Shown: one piece after another, positions 41,316-59,024 of the stretch
How the letters are laid out: each line of letters starts with the position of its first letter
How positions within the stretch are numbered: position 1 is the first letter of the stretch
Assembly: GCA_963573385.1 (NCBI GenBank)
Contig: CAUYLG010022157.1
Location: 248,001-312,000 of the forward strand
DNA length: 64,000 bases
Reading direction: 5' to 3'
DNA from: Cacajao melanocephalus
Lineage: Eukaryota > Chordata > Mammalia > Primates > Pitheciidae
Position numbers and translations under genes: made by a program
The notes under the pieces: model-generated
What the model was told of the DNA's origin: nothing
Seen by the model: only the letters and a program-made list of their open reading frames with translations
Database searches by the model: none

Positions 41316-41935
41316 CTGAAAAGACCAGATTAGAAGATGATCTTTTGTAAATGGTTTTGGAGGAATGGTGGGTTTACTCAGCCAAACTCTATAATCAATG
41401 GAATAATTAACCTACCACCTAGTAAATTTGTCCTTTAATAACCTAGTTTAGTGCTGCTATGAAAATTACAACAACAAACATTTTAGAATCACAGCTATGA
41501 ACCCTACTTTAAGAGATATGAGCAATGAAAGAAACAGAAAAGTTTTCCATTGCCTATTTCCTATTCAAGAAACAAAAGAAAGAATCAAAGAAACTCTAAT
41601 TATAGAATACAACTTCGCTGGGGAAGAAAAAAAAAAGCAAAAGAAGAAAACCTTCTGTAAAGCTCTTTTTCATTCAGAAATCTCCTTCGTGGTCTCCTCA
41701 GAAAAATCAAAACAAGAAGAAAAACAGAAAGTTATACACTTTTCTAAGAATTCAGTTATCAACAACATAGTATAAAAACAACTACATGCCTTCTCTATGA
41801 TATGCAAACAAGTAACTATTCTATAATAAAAATTAGCTCTCAATCCATTGTGGTAAAAAAAAAAAAACATACAATGATACTATGAATCTCATAAAAGCTA
41901 GCAAAAAAAGGAAGACGTAAGAAATTACCATTTGT

Positions 41936-42329
<394 letters not shown>

Positions 42330-42359
42330 CTAAAACACATTTACTGGGATTATTTAATG

Positions 42360-43040
<681 letters not shown>

Positions 43041-43348
43041 ATATGTCTGGAAGTGAGGCCTCTGAAGTTCCAGAGGCAAGTGTGACTTAAAGAATGTTAA
43101 GTCAGTTTGCCTAAAGTAGAAATGGCTCACACAGCTCTCAGAGGATAGATAACCTTTCACAAAGCAGGAGATGCCAACTGTCCCCAGTGAGCTGTAATTC
43201 TGATGCTATCTATAAAAGACAGTAGAATAGGCCCTTATTTCAGTTATCAGTAAGTGTTACTAGCATATTACAAAAATAGGTTGCCTAAACTAGCTGAAAC
43301 TTAATTTAGTAAAATTCACTATGTTCTAGGATATAATCAACTATATAC

Positions 43349-43965
43349 AGTTGGTTCTCTGAATCCACATGTTTTGCATCTGTGGATTTGATCAACTGTG
43401 TATCAAAAATATTTTTTAAAAATTAATAATACAATAAAAAAATAATATAAATTTTAGAACAATACATTATAACAACTATTTATATAGCATTTCTGCTGTG
43501 TTAGGTATTTTAAGTAATCTAGAGATGATTTAAAGTATACAAGAGGATGTGAGTAGGTTATATATAAATACTATGCTATTTTAATTTTCTTTTTTAAATA
43601 TTTTTTTTGAGACAGGGTCTCACTGTGCCACCTAGGCTGGAGTGCAGTGGCATGATCACAGCTCCCTGAAGCTTCAACCTCTCAGGCTCAAGTGATCTTC
43701 CCACCTCAGCCTCCCAAGTAGCTGAGACTATAGGCGTGCACCACCACACCTGCCTAATTTTTGTATATTTTGTAGAGATGGGGTCTTGCTGGTCTTGAAC
43801 TCCTGAGTAACTCAAGCGATCCTCCTGCCTCAGCCTCCCGAAGTGCTGAAATTACAGGCATGAGCCACTGAGCCAGGTTGCTATTTTAAATAAGTGACTC
43901 GAGCATCTGTGGATTTTGGTATCTGGTGGGGTTTCAAAACAATCCCCTGAAGACACTGGGGGAAG
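43349..43965. mobile_element. Tigger-like DNA-transposon relic interrupted by an Alu
   Basis: cagttggttctctgaatcca, tctgtggatttgatcaactg, then tctagagatgatttaaagta, and after the Alu gcatctgtggattttggtat. Same family as 59402-59741, opposite orientation. Confidence 0.6.
43585..43878 (-). mobile_element. AluJ-like element nested in the Tigger-like relic
   Basis: gagacagggtctcactgtgc through actgagccaggt. Target duplication tgctattttaa at 43574-43584 and from 43879. Confidence 0.92.
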
Positions 43966-44168
43966 CAAAATCTAAGTGGCATTTTCTCAAGATAGAAAAC
44001 TCGAAAAGACAAAAAAAGCATCTAAAAATTTATTAATGTGATAATTCTATGAAGTATAAAATACTTTCAATACATTATTTTTGAAAACCCAGACCAATCA
44101 AAACAAACATTTCAGACTTATACGGGTATGACACATTGGAAAAAATTTTATGTAAAAGATAACATTTT

Positions 44169-44470
44169 TGGCTGGGTGCAGTGGCTCACACCTGTAATCC
44201 CAGCGCTCTGGGAGGCTGAGGTGGGCAGATCACTTGAGGCCAGGAGTGCAAGACCAGCCTGACCAACATGGTAAAACCCTGTCTGTACTAAAAACACAAA
44301 AAAATTTGCTGGGCATGGTGGCACGTGCCTGTAATCTCAGCTACTAGGGAGGCTGAGGCACAAGAATCGCTTGAACCCAGGAGGCGGAGGTTGCATTGAG
44401 CTGAGATCACGTCATATTGCACTCTAGCCTGGGTGATGACGTGAGACTCCACTTCAAAAAAAAACCAAAA
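44169..44470 (+). mobile_element. Alu element (AluS-like)
   Basis: ggctgggtgcagtggctcac to the A-rich tail. Forms an inverted pair with the Alu at 43585-43878, 290 bases away. Confidence 0.92.
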
Positions 44471-44970
44471 AAGGTAATTTTTTTTGGTGCTGACATCTTT
44501 TAAAAGGCTAAGGATTCTAGTGTAGACACTTGCATGCATGAGTAAAGATACCCCTCATTTTGGAAAAGTATGAGGGAAAGCCTCACTTGCCTGCCTGCTT
44601 CCTGCTCATATGCTGAAATAAAGTTTGGCAGTTCTTTAGTCACATTCACAGCTCATCACTAGCCCTTCCATTCAGGGGGAAGGACTCTTGAGTAACAGAA
44701 GCTACAAAATGTCAGGAAAAACCCTTACAAGCTACTGATATTAAGTAATGTAATCCTGCATTAATTACTATGAATAAATAACCAAAAATCACCAGACAAT
44801 GAAAAAGCCAACAGCACACAACAAATGGCACAAAATGAATAAACAAAGTGAATGCCAAAAAACCCTAACTTAAAAAAAAAGATATATTACCAGAGTTCAA
44901 GAAAGACATTAATTCACATTGAAAATGCTCACTGAAGGCCAATGAGGGCAAGTTTTAAAAGGCCCCTTTC

Positions 44971-45393
<423 letters not shown>

Positions 45394-47782
45394 TTAAAAC
45401 ACAACAAAATTCAAAGGAAAAATAATTTTGTAATTGGACAAACGCCAAAAAAACTGTGAGGGCAAAATAAAAACTTCTCAGTTATAAATGTATTCAGAAA
45501 TTTTACCTCCCATGTAACCTTTCTAAATAAAATTACTTGAGTACATGCTCCAGACAAAAAGGAATCAAAGAGGAAGGCAGGGGATCTGAGAAACATTGGC
45601 TCTAACTCAGGAAAGCAAGGAAAACAAATTAAAATAAGCAATCATAGAAATCCCAAGAAGAAAGTCTCCAGGAAGAAAGCAGACTGCACTAGGTAAGTTG
45701 TATGATTAAGACACTGGCTGTCTTTAATAAATAACATGATAAAGAAACATGCTACTTTTCTCAAGAGAGATAAAAAGAAGGCAGTATAAAAATGTCAGAG
45801 GAAAAGAGGTTGCACCAGAAAGTTATAGTCCAAAGAGGAAAAAAAGTTAAAAGCAGGCATGGTTTTGAGCAATGGCTCACAAAAGAGTAAGAAAGACAAT
45901 CCACTTCACACTGACTCTTCTTCTCTTTCAAGGAGCCATGACACAAATTCAGCAGCTTAAAACAACACAATTTATCATCTCATAGTTTTTGTGGGTCAGG
46001 TGTCCAGGCACAACCTAGCTGAGTCCTCTGCTTAGAGTACCATAAGGCTGCAATCAAATATTGTACCAGACAAATACTACTGAAATTGTACATACATGTA
46101 CATAAAAAAGATTTAAAGAGAAAATAAAAATAGTACTTGTGATTGTTTTTTCCTGTTTCAATTTCCTAATGTTGTTTCTTAATAATTAAAAAAAAAATTT
46201 CATTCCAGGAAACATTACCAACATGTCAGAAAACAATCACAATTAGATCCACATAAATAGGCTGAGTAACTGAGCTCAAGAAAATGTGATTGATAAGAAA
46301 TATCAAAAACTGATGCAAATTTTTAGCTGAGTATTAAAATCTTTCTAAAATTATTTTTTCCTCATATTTTAAGAAAACTGCAAAGCTATTTGTTCTTAAT
46401 GTGTAAACTATTAGAATTTTTTCTGTAAAACACAGATATTTTTAGGCCTAAAGCAATGTAATTTGTTGGGAAGTTAAGATTCAGTTCATAATTTACCAGG
46501 TGACTGGCAGTCAATTTGGACAACAAGGTCCTCAGAGACGAAACTTCATGTTCTTGGTGCCTGACACAATGCCAATCAATCACTAACAGTTTGCTTTTTA
46601 AGAGGAAGTGCTCAATATTATATATATGCCTAACCAAGGTTCTTAAAACTGGAATCTGTAGGTATCCACAAATAGCTTTGGGGTGGGGGTTGACAGGAGT
46701 TGTCATTTATAAACCTCCTCAAATTTTACTGAAACTTGTGTATATGTCTATTTAGTGGAAGGAAAAGTCTGTAGCTTTCATTAATTCTTAAAGAGGTCCA
46801 ACACCCAGAAGAGGTCAAGAAGTACTTTTTAAAATAAGCAAAAATTAATGGATGGTTGGATGCAGAAAAAAAATAAAAATTTTTAATAATGTATTCCAAT
46901 AATGTAGAAATTTAATATAACATAAAGAAAGCCATTTATTCAATTTTTACATCATGGTTAGGTCCTAGAGCCAAGGAAGTGTTATAAACTTAAAACAAAA
47001 GTGAGAAAAATAAAAGTCCTCACCTCTAGGTTAAATCAAGCTTCATTATGAAATATCATGAATCTACCCAATGATTTACCACTAAATAACCAATCTGGTG
47101 AATAATTACAGCATGTCTTATGCACTATGTATCACTAAAAACCATCTAATGACAGTGCTAAGTGATTTTAAATTTATTGGGAAAATTTGCTACTTAAAGA
47201 AAGGCAAAGGAAAAAAAAACCATTTTATAGTGAGTATGTCATGCACTGAACTAGGCATCAAGAGTTCAAAAAGAATACTCAATCTTCTGAGAAGTACAAA
47301 GTCTACTGGGGAAGACAGATGTGTAAAAATTAAAGTATAATACAGGTACGTGGAAATGAACAGTTTCCTAGAGAAGCTAAATAATATTTCCAAGAAAAGT
47401 TGACATACAAGCTGGGGTAGTTTTATCAATAACAGATCAAGAACTGCAGACTAAGATGGACATTTCCAGTGCAGGGATGTTTACAAAGGTATAGATGGAG
47501 CCCTCCTGTGTGCTGACAGTAGGGTAGGCAAAAGACTAGCGGGAGATCAGGTTCAGACTGGAAATAACCTTCTATGAATTGATAAACTTGGGTGTTTTCC
47601 TGAATGCAAAAAGCCACAGCTATTGAAGGTTTTTGAGGAGTTACTTGAAAGAAAATTGATGTTTATGAGCAACACCTATCTTTAGTTAGAGCCTTAATTC
47701 ACAATTTAATGGCAGATTCTTATAATAACCCATCACAGGCCTCCCACGTGCTCAGCAGGTGCTTGGCCTGGCAGCTGCTTAC

Positions 47783-47888
47783 CTGTAACTGAAAGATTTG
47801 TCACGCCAGCACTGGTCAGAGGGAGGACAGGGCTGACTGTGAGGGTAGTTGCTGCACTGCTAGTCACAAGGCTTGGTGTGGTCGCCAC
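47783..47888 (-). CDS. POU2F1: POU2F1 exon: start of the C-terminal Ser/Thr-rich region
   Basis: 106 bases encoding [35 protein letters not shown] and one base of the next codon. It belongs to the low-complexity C-terminal region with no folded domain. The acceptor is acctcaag, unusual in having A before the AG, with a modest pyrimidine tract. The donor is gtaagc. Gly in TSAGVTNL is Ala in human as I recall. Confidence 0.94.
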
Positions 47889-49021
47889 CTTGAGGTCAGA
47901 AATGAAAACATGGACAAAGCACTTAAAAATCATTTTATAGTCACTCTTTGGTCTTGGAATTGAGACGTCTGATATCCTGTGTTGGAAAGCTGCTATTGGA
48001 AGATGGTTGTTCACTGATACAACAAATAACTTTGCCGGGGGTTTTAAAAATAAATAATAAAAGTCTCTAAATTTCAATAATGTTGCATTAGATATATTCT
48101 AAGTCAGTAATAAACATTCTACTAAATATCAACTTTACTTAAATAAGAAAACTGTTCGTCAGGATCAGGGAATCTGGGGTACGTGTATTACTTTTACTTT
48201 TGACTCTGTGGGGGCAGTATGGCTTTATGTTTGGTTTTAATAAAAGAAAATTATAAAAATATCATGTAAACTTTTAAAAAACTAAGATTAGTTTTGAAAT
48301 ACAAAAAAATTCTACAGTTTGCAAGAAATACCGTCTTTAGGACAAATAAATCTAAAACATAAACATAACCTGTACAAAACAAAATTGTTATTTAATAATT
48401 ATCTTTTTCATACCTATCTCATGAACTTTATGACTACAAACCCACCACTTAACAACTACAACTTTCCTGTAAACTAACATGTGCTTTTAATGCTGACTTT
48501 AGTTTAAAAAGCCTGCCAGTATGGAATGCTATTCAATTAAAATAAAACCAAATTAAAAAAAAAAAGAACAGAAATGCAAACTCGACAATATTCCCATATT
48601 TTGAATCCTGGCAATGTAGAAGTCACATATACAATCATCCTAAAAATCAAGGGAGTCACATGACCACTGTATGTCTCTCCAATCTAGGAGTAATGCAAAC
48701 AGCAGAAGTTACTCAATGAGGTTTCATAGGAAAGAATCATACGTTGTTTGAAAGTAAAATATCTGAGATAATTGTTTTAATACAAGTTCAGGGCTGACGG
48801 TCTGGTAATTTACTGTCAATCATGTGAGTGTAAGTTTAATTAATTGGGCTTTAGGACTCAACATGAATAAAAAGTAACTAAAGATTTTCTGAGATACTGG
48901 AATGAGCAGCAAATTTACTCCCATGATTACAGAGTAATCTAAGGAACTATACTAGAAAAGAGTATGATGGAAATGCAATGAAAGAATTAAAATTGTTCAC
49001 TTTAAAAATTAAGAAAGGCAG

Positions 49022-49338
49022 GCAGGGTGCGGTGGCTCACACCTGTAATCCCAGCACTTTGGGAGGCTGAGGTGGGTGGATCACCTGAGGTCAGGAGTTC
49101 ACGACCAGCCTGGCCAACATGGTAAAATCCCGTCTCAACCAAAAATACAAAAAAATTAGCTGGGCCTGGTGACAGGTGCCTGTAATCCCAGCTACTTTGG
49201 GAGGCTGAGGCAGAAGAATTGCTTCAACCTGGGAGGCAGAGGTTGCAGTGAGCCGAGATCGCACCAATGCACTCCAGCCTGGATGATAAGAGCAAAATGC
49301 TGTCTCAATAAAAACAAAAAACAAAACAAAACAAAAAA
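49022..49338 (+). mobile_element. Alu element, first of a tandem pair
   Basis: gcagggtgcggtggctcaca to an A-rich tail of caaaa units. Confidence 0.9.
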
Positions 49339-49343
49339 GATAA

Positions 49344-49642
<299 letters not shown>

Positions 49643-49909
49643 GATAGACCAGTAAGTTCTTGGGTTAATAACAATGAGATTTCATCCTCTGTGCAGGGGC
49701 ACCTCAAGACCCGTGACCTCAGCAAAAAGAGAGAGAAAGAGACAGAGAGAATTTCGTTACCTTGATAATGTCTAAAATATAAATTTATATGCATTTATTT
49801 CATGTATTTATTCATTAAATTCTTATTATGAAATAAACTGATTTAATAGGTCATTTGCAAAACTGCAAAATTAGCCCTTGAGCTTGGACCCCCTATTTTT
49901 CATTCTTAC

Positions 49910-50089
49910 CAGTGAAGTTGGGCTGGGGAAAATTGCTTTGATAGGTGAGCTGCTGGTCCCACCACTGCTTGGTGGGTTGATTCTTTTTTCTTTCTGGCGG
50001 CGGTTACAGAACCAAACACGAATCACCTCTTTTTCCATGTTGAGCTGATCAGCAATCATAGTGATCTCTTCCGAGGTAGGCTTTTGATT
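49910..50089 (-). CDS. POU2F1: POU2F1 exon: homeodomain helices 2 and 3
   Basis: 180 bases, 60 codons in phase 0. It starts [20 protein letters not shown], followed by [40 protein letters not shown]. It holds the recognition helix with Cys50, Asn51 and Arg53 of the homeodomain numbering. The acceptor is cccttcag and the donor is gtaaga. Confidence 0.97.
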
Positions 50090-51181
50090 CTGAAGGGTGA
50101 AAAAACATTAATTCCACAAGTTATCCTTTGAAATAACTTTTTGAACTATTGGCATAATCATGTCAGTATATAAATAAACAAACAAGGAGGGACAGGTTAG
50201 AAAATGAAGCGGGGATACATATGACCATCCATATTAGGCCACTTTCAACAGAGAGATTCTGTAGATAGAAGTTCTAATGAACACAGACTTACTAAACTTA
50301 TTCATATTAACTTAGAATAAGTTATCATCGAATATCTGAATTTTTTTATTTTTAAGATCTATTAATTGTGAATAAAATTAACAAAATACCAATACAACCC
50401 TATGTATTAGTAGGAATTTAACCTTTATGCATGCTTCATGCTATCTAATTTGGACCTCACATTAAGAAAGGCAGGTATTTCACAGATGAAGGACCTTCAG
50501 CTTAAAGAAATCATGTGATTTGCCCAATCACACAGTTAGTAAGTGGCAGAGCTGATAAAAATTCCTAATTCAGTGTCCTTCTAATATGCTCAAGTCTTTT
50601 CTGAATTAGAGAAGTCAAAATTTTCTTAAAAGCTTTGATTATGATATTGCCTGGCACAAAAAAATAATTGCCAAATATCTCTTGCATTAACTTAAGCTCC
50701 ACAGCCTAACATTCAAGGTCGCTAGTGTTCCAGTCCCAAATTACTATTCCAGGCATACAGACACTAGAATTTAACCAACCAATCTACCAGAGTGTCTCCT
50801 GGTACACTTTATGGTTTCCCTCACTCCAATGTTTTCCCCACTCTGAGGGGGAAAACACTCATGCGTTTCCTCTGCTTTAAGTACTTTCCATCCATTTTTT
50901 CTAGTCTGTGGAATTAATTCCTACGTATCCTATGGCAGCTGTCACCTCTCTTATACTGAGTGCTCACATGGATATGACTCTGGCCTCTCCTGAAACTTGC
51001 AGAACTCTGGTTCTGTCTCCTATGTCAGTCAGTAACTTACTTATTTCACCTATTACATTAAAATCATCCATAAGGGCAGAGGCTGACAGGTCAAATTTTA
51101 TCACCTACAGTTTCTACTAAGTACTAATGTTAAGTACTACATAGACAATCCCTCGTACAGAAAAGTAAAAACTTCACTGAC
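50090..51181 (-). other. POU2F1 intron within the homeodomain
   Basis: 1.1 kb. A MIR remnant (-) lies at about 50445-50590 (catgtgatttgcccaatcac, acagttagtaagtggcagag). No Alu. Confidence 0.75.
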
Positions 51182-51321
51182 CTCCAAGAAACTCTTCTCT
51201 AAGGCCACACGGATGTTGGTCTCTATGCTGGTGCGTTTCTTCCTTCTACGGCTCAAGCCCTCAATTCCTGGAGAATTCAGGGCACTTGGGCTGGAGAGGG
51301 ATGAATCAGATGAAAGGTTCT
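51182..51321 (-). CDS. POU2F1: POU2F1 exon: POU linker and first part of homeodomain
   Basis: 140 bases. With one base from the exon before it encodes 47 residues: the flexible linker [19 protein letters not shown], then [19 protein letters not shown] and [10 protein letters not shown]. The RRRKKR basic arm enters the minor groove and overlaps the nuclear localisation signal. The acceptor is cttatag and the donor is gtcagt. Its length, added to the 142-base exon, is a multiple of three. Confidence 0.97.
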
Positions 51322-52846
<1,525 letters not shown>

Positions 52847-52988
52847 CTGCATCATTTAGCCACTTCTCTAAAAGTGGCTTCAACTTGCACATGTTCTTAA
52901 AGCTGAGGTTCAAGGCTTCAAAGCGAGAGATGGTAGTTTGGCTGAAGTCATTTCCATATAGTTTCCCCATAGCAAGCCCAACATCACC
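52847..52988 (-). CDS. POU2F1: POU2F1 exon: core of the POU-specific domain
   Basis: 142 bases starting [19 protein letters not shown] and ending EKWLNDA plus one base. It contains helices 2-4 of the POU-specific domain, including the DNA-contacting [10 protein letters not shown] region (Gln and Thr contact the ATGC half-site in the known OCT1 structure). The acceptor is acgtgtag and the donor is gtaagt. Its length is not a multiple of three, so skipping it alone breaks the frame. Confidence 0.97.
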
Positions 52989-53367
52989 CTACACGTAATA
53001 CAGAGCAGAAGAGGAGAGGAAATAGAGAGTCATCTCATCAATGCTTAAAGCCTTTACTCTGTGGTGTTGCTCCAATAACTGCTGTAGACAAAGGGTCAAT
53101 AATTATCCTACTTACAGGGCCCCACATAAACTCCATCCCTAAGCCAGTCACAGCGTTACTGTGAGGACTCTGTTAGGCCTGATCATTACAGTGTTCAATA
53201 CTGTCCCACACACTTTCCTATTTTGAATCTCTTCTTGCCACCTTACGCAATCACGGAGATACCAAAATTTCAACTAGGTATCAAAAATAGTGCTGATATT
53301 ATAACAAGCCCCTTAATTGATGCAACCAAAGTGATTTTCAAGTAATCTTTAAAAATGAATTTATCTG

Positions 53368-53686
53368 GTCTAGGCACAGTGGCTACATTTTTAATTCCAG
53401 CACTTTGGGAGGCCTAGGCCTACATGGGTGGATTGCTTGAGCCCAGGATTTCCAGACCAGCCTGGGCAACATGGCAAAACATCTACAAAAAATACAAATA
53501 TCAGCCAGGTGTGGTGGCATGTGCCTGTAGTCCCAGCTATTTGGGAAGCTGAGGTGGGAGGATCTCTTGAGCCCAGGAGGTCAAGGCTGTGGCGAGCCAT
53601 GATCATGCCATTGCACTCCAGTCCGGGTGACAGAGCGAGACCCTGTCTCAAAAAAAGAAAAAAAATTTAAAAAGAAAAAGAAAAAT
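53368..53686 (+). mobile_element. AluJ-like element
   Basis: ggtctaggcacagtggctac to an A-rich tail with AAAAG units. The flanking sequences aaaaatgaatttatct and aaaaataaattttatct resemble a decayed target duplication. Confidence 0.88.
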
Positions 53687-54544
53687 AAATTTTATCTCGA
53701 TCACCTACAGGTATTACATATAATTCTCTAGATAACCCAAGATATTTCTGAACTAACCAAACTTCCCAAAAATCACTTTAAAAATTAGAAATCATCTCTT
53801 TCTTCTTTTCCCTATCAAAGTATTTCTGGTAGCAGTGAAAAAGAATCTATTTTCACTCCTAGTTTGGATTTCAAAGTTAGTTACAAAAAACAGGTATTCT
53901 AAAAGACTACTTTTGTAACCATCATAGAAATAGAAATTCACAGTAGAGAGGTTTGACCCATTTAGTCAAACCTTCATGGGCACTGGAAACTTGGTAACCT
54001 TATAGCAATAGAACAATGATGCCCTGAATATATTACAAAAGATGTCTTTCTCTATAATCCTATAACCTTTGAAATGTATACAGAGCTTTTCTTCTTGCTG
54101 AATCTCTCTTGTTCAAGCTGGAAAAAAAATCTTAATAGTTACTTTATATAGAGGAAACAGCAGCTCAGAGTTTAAATGATTCATTCACCCATTCATTCCA
54201 ATTAGTTTATTGACAGGGCAGAAAGGCAGCATCATTTCTTGTCCAAAGTACTATACAACTAATTCTACTATGAGACAGCCAACTATTCTGGCAACAATTA
54301 TTTTGAACTGGGATTATCTCAATCCTTTGATATCCCCCCCATCCCTAGTCCATCTTTTGAATACTACATTTTTTATTGGCACCTACATTAGGTGGTAGTT
54401 GGGTTAAGTAAAAAAGAACATTTTTAAAACCTCATTTTCTTTTTGGTGAGAAACTTCTGGTAAAAAATTTAACAGATGAGACATGTTGGAACTGCAAGAT
54501 AAAATGAGGCACACAAAATACCTAAACTTCAACTGATTGATATC

Positions 54545-54715
54545 CTCTGCCTTCCCATATAGCCACTAGTCACATGTGGCTATTTAAGTTTAAATTAATT
54601 AAAATCCAATAAATTAAAAATTCAGTTCCTCAGCACCACAGCCCTTCCAAATGCTCAACAGCCACAAGTAGACAGTGGCTATTGTATTGGACCACACAAA
54701 TACAGAACACCCCAT
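54545..54715. mobile_element. hAT-type DNA-transposon relic
   Basis: agccactagtcacatgtggc, aattcagttcctcagcacc and gctattgtattggaccacac are the familiar conserved phrases of a short mammalian hAT element. Confidence 0.6.
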
Positions 54716-54930
54716 CATCACAGAAAGTTTTAATGACAGTTCTGAATATACTGAAGTAGACTGCTTATTGATTTCCTTCCAATTATGGTGAAACTGAAAG
54801 AACCAGAATTAGTGGTAAGCAGGGCATAAATGCTATCCGTCACATCTATACTGTACACAAATATATCTAAAGATATAGATACTATGTTTACCTATATCTC
54901 TATGTATTTATTAAATGTTACTTCATTCAG

Positions 54931-55245
54931 GCCAGGCATGGTGGCTCACACCTGTAATCCCAGCACTTTGGGAGGCTGAGGCAGGTGGATTACTAGAGGT
55001 CAAGAGTTCCGAGACCAGCCTGGCCAACATGGTGAAACCCCATCTCTACTAAAAATACAAAAATTAGCTGGGCATGGTGCGCACCCCTGTAATCCCAGCT
55101 ACTCAGGAGGCTGAGGCAGGAGAATTGCTTGAAACCCGGGAGGCGGAGGTTGCAGTAAGCCAAGATCATGCCATTGCACTCCAGCCTGGGCAATAGAATG
55201 AGACTCTATCTCAATAAAATAAAATAAAATAAAATAAAATAAAAT
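54931..55245 (+). mobile_element. Alu element with (AAAAT)n tail
   Basis: gccaggcatggtggctcaca, ending in about eight aaaat units. The flanks gttacttcattca and attacttcaatca resemble a decayed target duplication. Confidence 0.92.
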
Positions 55246-55584
55246 AAAATATATTACTTCAATCAAATAATCACTAAGTGCTTACTATATGTCAAGCACT
55301 AAACTTAATGCTTTGTGTATCACATATATTCATGTCATGGTCATCTTGTTTAGATTAGAGTTGGCGCCAACTAACCCTGCAATTCTTTGAGTATGAGAAC
55401 TTATGTAGCAGTTAGATGGCAACAGGTGTTTTCTGGAATAGTAACTGCACAGTATGCTACAGATTTTCACAAACTTCTGTCTTATTATAAAAGTAACAAT
55501 TTAACAAGTAAAACATAAATCTACAGCCTGGGCAATAGGCTAAATATGCTAACCTTATACTTATTTCAGCTTTGTGACTTACTC

Positions 55585-55616
55585 CTATCAATCTAGTTTT
55601 ATGTTTAGCTTTTTTT
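55585..55616. repeat. 32-bp direct repeat, copy 1
   Basis: ctatcaatctagttttatgt followed by ttagc and a T run. Perfect copy at 56869-56900, offset 1284. Confidence 0.9.
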
Positions 55617-55624
55617 TTTTTTTA

Positions 55625-55835
55625 AAGGAGAGACCCTATCTCTCCCCAAAAAAGAAAAAAAATTAGCTGGGTGTGGTGCATGTGCCAGCAGTCCCAGCTA
55701 CTTGGGAGGCTGAGGTAGGAAGATCACTTGACCCCAGAAGTTTGAGGCTGCAGTGAGCTTTATTTTTGTGCCACTGCATTCCAGTCAGAGCCGACATAGA
55801 CTCTCTCTCTAAAAAAGAAATAAGTAAATAAAAAA
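55625..55835 (+). mobile_element. 5'-truncated AluJ-like fragment
   Basis: Begins at gagagaccctatctctcccc, the middle of an Alu. It continues through ttagctgggtgtggtg to ccactgcattccagtcagag, with an A-rich tail. Confidence 0.8.
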
Positions 55836-56861
55836 TGTATTTAAAAAAATCACGACAGTAACTATAAGAAATGATACCTAAAGGTGGTGGCTGGAAATAA
55901 AGCTATGCCACTAACTAACTAGAACCATGATAAAGTGAGTTTATCATTTATTAACAATACATTTTATTTCACATTTAAATTGCTTGATTAAATAAAAAGC
56001 AACAGGCTTCTCAGTTAACATACTAATTTTCATTAATTTGGTACAGGCTTGGTTTAGTGCTCTTTAGTGATAACCCAATTCACAACCATCTTGGGTTATC
56101 ACTCACAAAACTAAACATTTTAAGTAGTCGATTCATGTATGATCTTAACTATATTATATCCCTTTGATATTTTTAAAAAGGGCAAAACAAAAGAGAAACA
56201 AAGACTGGGACTGGGAAATAATGAATGTACCACATGTGATAAATGTATTACACTATGATATGCTTTTTAATTGTGCAAAGACATCCACAGTAATCCTTTA
56301 ATAAGCAATTACATAATTAGAAAGTAACTGTTTAAAACATCTAATAATATGTACATTTAATCAGAGAACAGGGATTTGTTTCAGCAAATAACCTGACTGG
56401 CTAAAACTTTCTCTTTGTGTGTGTATACAAATAAGTTGGACACAGAACAACCTTTGAGTAACTAAAATTGAAGTATCTGACTTAAAAACACAGGTTGATA
56501 CACTGATTTTCCATTCTGCAGCAGTAGTATGTACTTTGACCTACATAGTTCAAGTTTGTGAACGAATGCCCTGTTGTGTCAAAGTCATTTCAAAAAATAA
56601 GGAATGGTCATGCCAAAAAATAGGATAAAACCATAAAACAAAACACAAGACCATAAGGAAGCTCCTTTACCTGGAGGGATGTGCAGAGGGGGAGAAAAAC
56701 ATAACACTGGCAATATACTGAGTCAGATGCCACAGAAAGGCAAACCACTATTTCAGTAAAAGTTAAAGATTTTTAAAAGCCTTAACATCTTTGGCATATC
56801 ACTTAGGCAACAATCTCCTAGAGAACCTCAGAGTATGCTGTGCTAATCGGTTAAAACTTGA

Positions 56862-57204
<343 letters not shown>

Positions 57205-57408
57205 CTACCTTTCTTTTTAAAACAAGTCAGATCATTTAAGATGCTTTAACAGTATTGTTTCTGGATAATTCGTTTCTTAATAAGTGAAACTTCTCACAAA
57301 TATAACTGTATTTCCTCTAAAATCAGCCTATTTTAAAAATCATTTTATATTCCCCAATACAATTCATTTCCTTGAGCAAAAATGAATTCCCAAAGAAATA
57401 TAAGTCTG

Positions 57409-57669
57409 GGCTGGGCATGGTAGCTTACACCTGTAATCTCAGCATTTTAAGAAGCTGATGCGGGCAGATTTGCCTGAGCCCAGGAGTTCGAGACCAGCCT
57501 AGGCAACAGGACAAGACCTCATCTCTACAAAAAATACAAAAATTAGCCGGGTGTGGTGGTATGCCTGTAGTCCCAGCTGCTCAGGAGACAGAACTGGGAG
57601 AATCCCTTGAGCCCTGGAGGTCTCAGCCTGGGTGACAGACCAAGACCCTGTCTCAAAAAGAAAAAAAAG
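57409..57669 (+). mobile_element. AluJ-like element with internal deletion
   Basis: ggctgggcatggtagcttac. Near 57620 the part between gccctggaggtc and tcagcctgggtg is missing. A-rich tail. Confidence 0.88.
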
Positions 57670-57856
57670 ATACATATATATCTTTTTTATATAAAGATAT
57701 ATATAAATGTGTTCTTAAAAACACCCACTCATCCCTTAATACATGTAGGGATGGTATCCTCAGATTTTGACCTACCAGGCCAGGTGGAATATTACTGTAC
57801 TTTCAACACAAAATAATTTGAATATTTAAGTAGTGGCTTAAAAACTTCAAATAGCA

Positions 57857-58196
<340 letters not shown>

Positions 58197-58336
58197 TCAG
58201 ATTTTTTCCTGATTCCATAAAAGCACCCAATCTAATCCATACTTGTTTTTTTGTTCACCTAATGATCTTATACCATTTTACATAAATAAATTTCATTCAG
58301 TTTAATTCCTTGCCTGTTTAAAAGTATTATTTGTAG

Positions 58337-58460
58337 GATGGGTGCAGTGGCTCACACCTGTAATTCTAGCACTTTGGGAGGCCAAGGTGGGAGGATTGCT
58401 TGAGGCCAAGAGTTCAAAACCAACCTGGCCAACATAGTGAGACCATGTCTCCAAAAAAAA
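58337..58460 (+). mobile_element. Left-monomer Alu fragment
   Basis: ggatgggtgcagtggctcac to gaccatgtctccaaaaaaaa. Only one monomer is present. Confidence 0.82.
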
Positions 58461-58636
58461 TATGACAGTTAATCAAAGAGTAAGTCAATGGTAGTGCTTA
58501 ATACAAACAAAAATGCTATATATCCAGACAACTGTTTAAATCATTAAATATATTCACTCTACTTTAAAAGTCCTCAGCTGACAAATTCCAGAAAATTAAT
58601 TTGGATTTTGGTTAATTTGGGGGTTTCATCTTCTAA

Positions 58637-59024
<388 letters not shown>

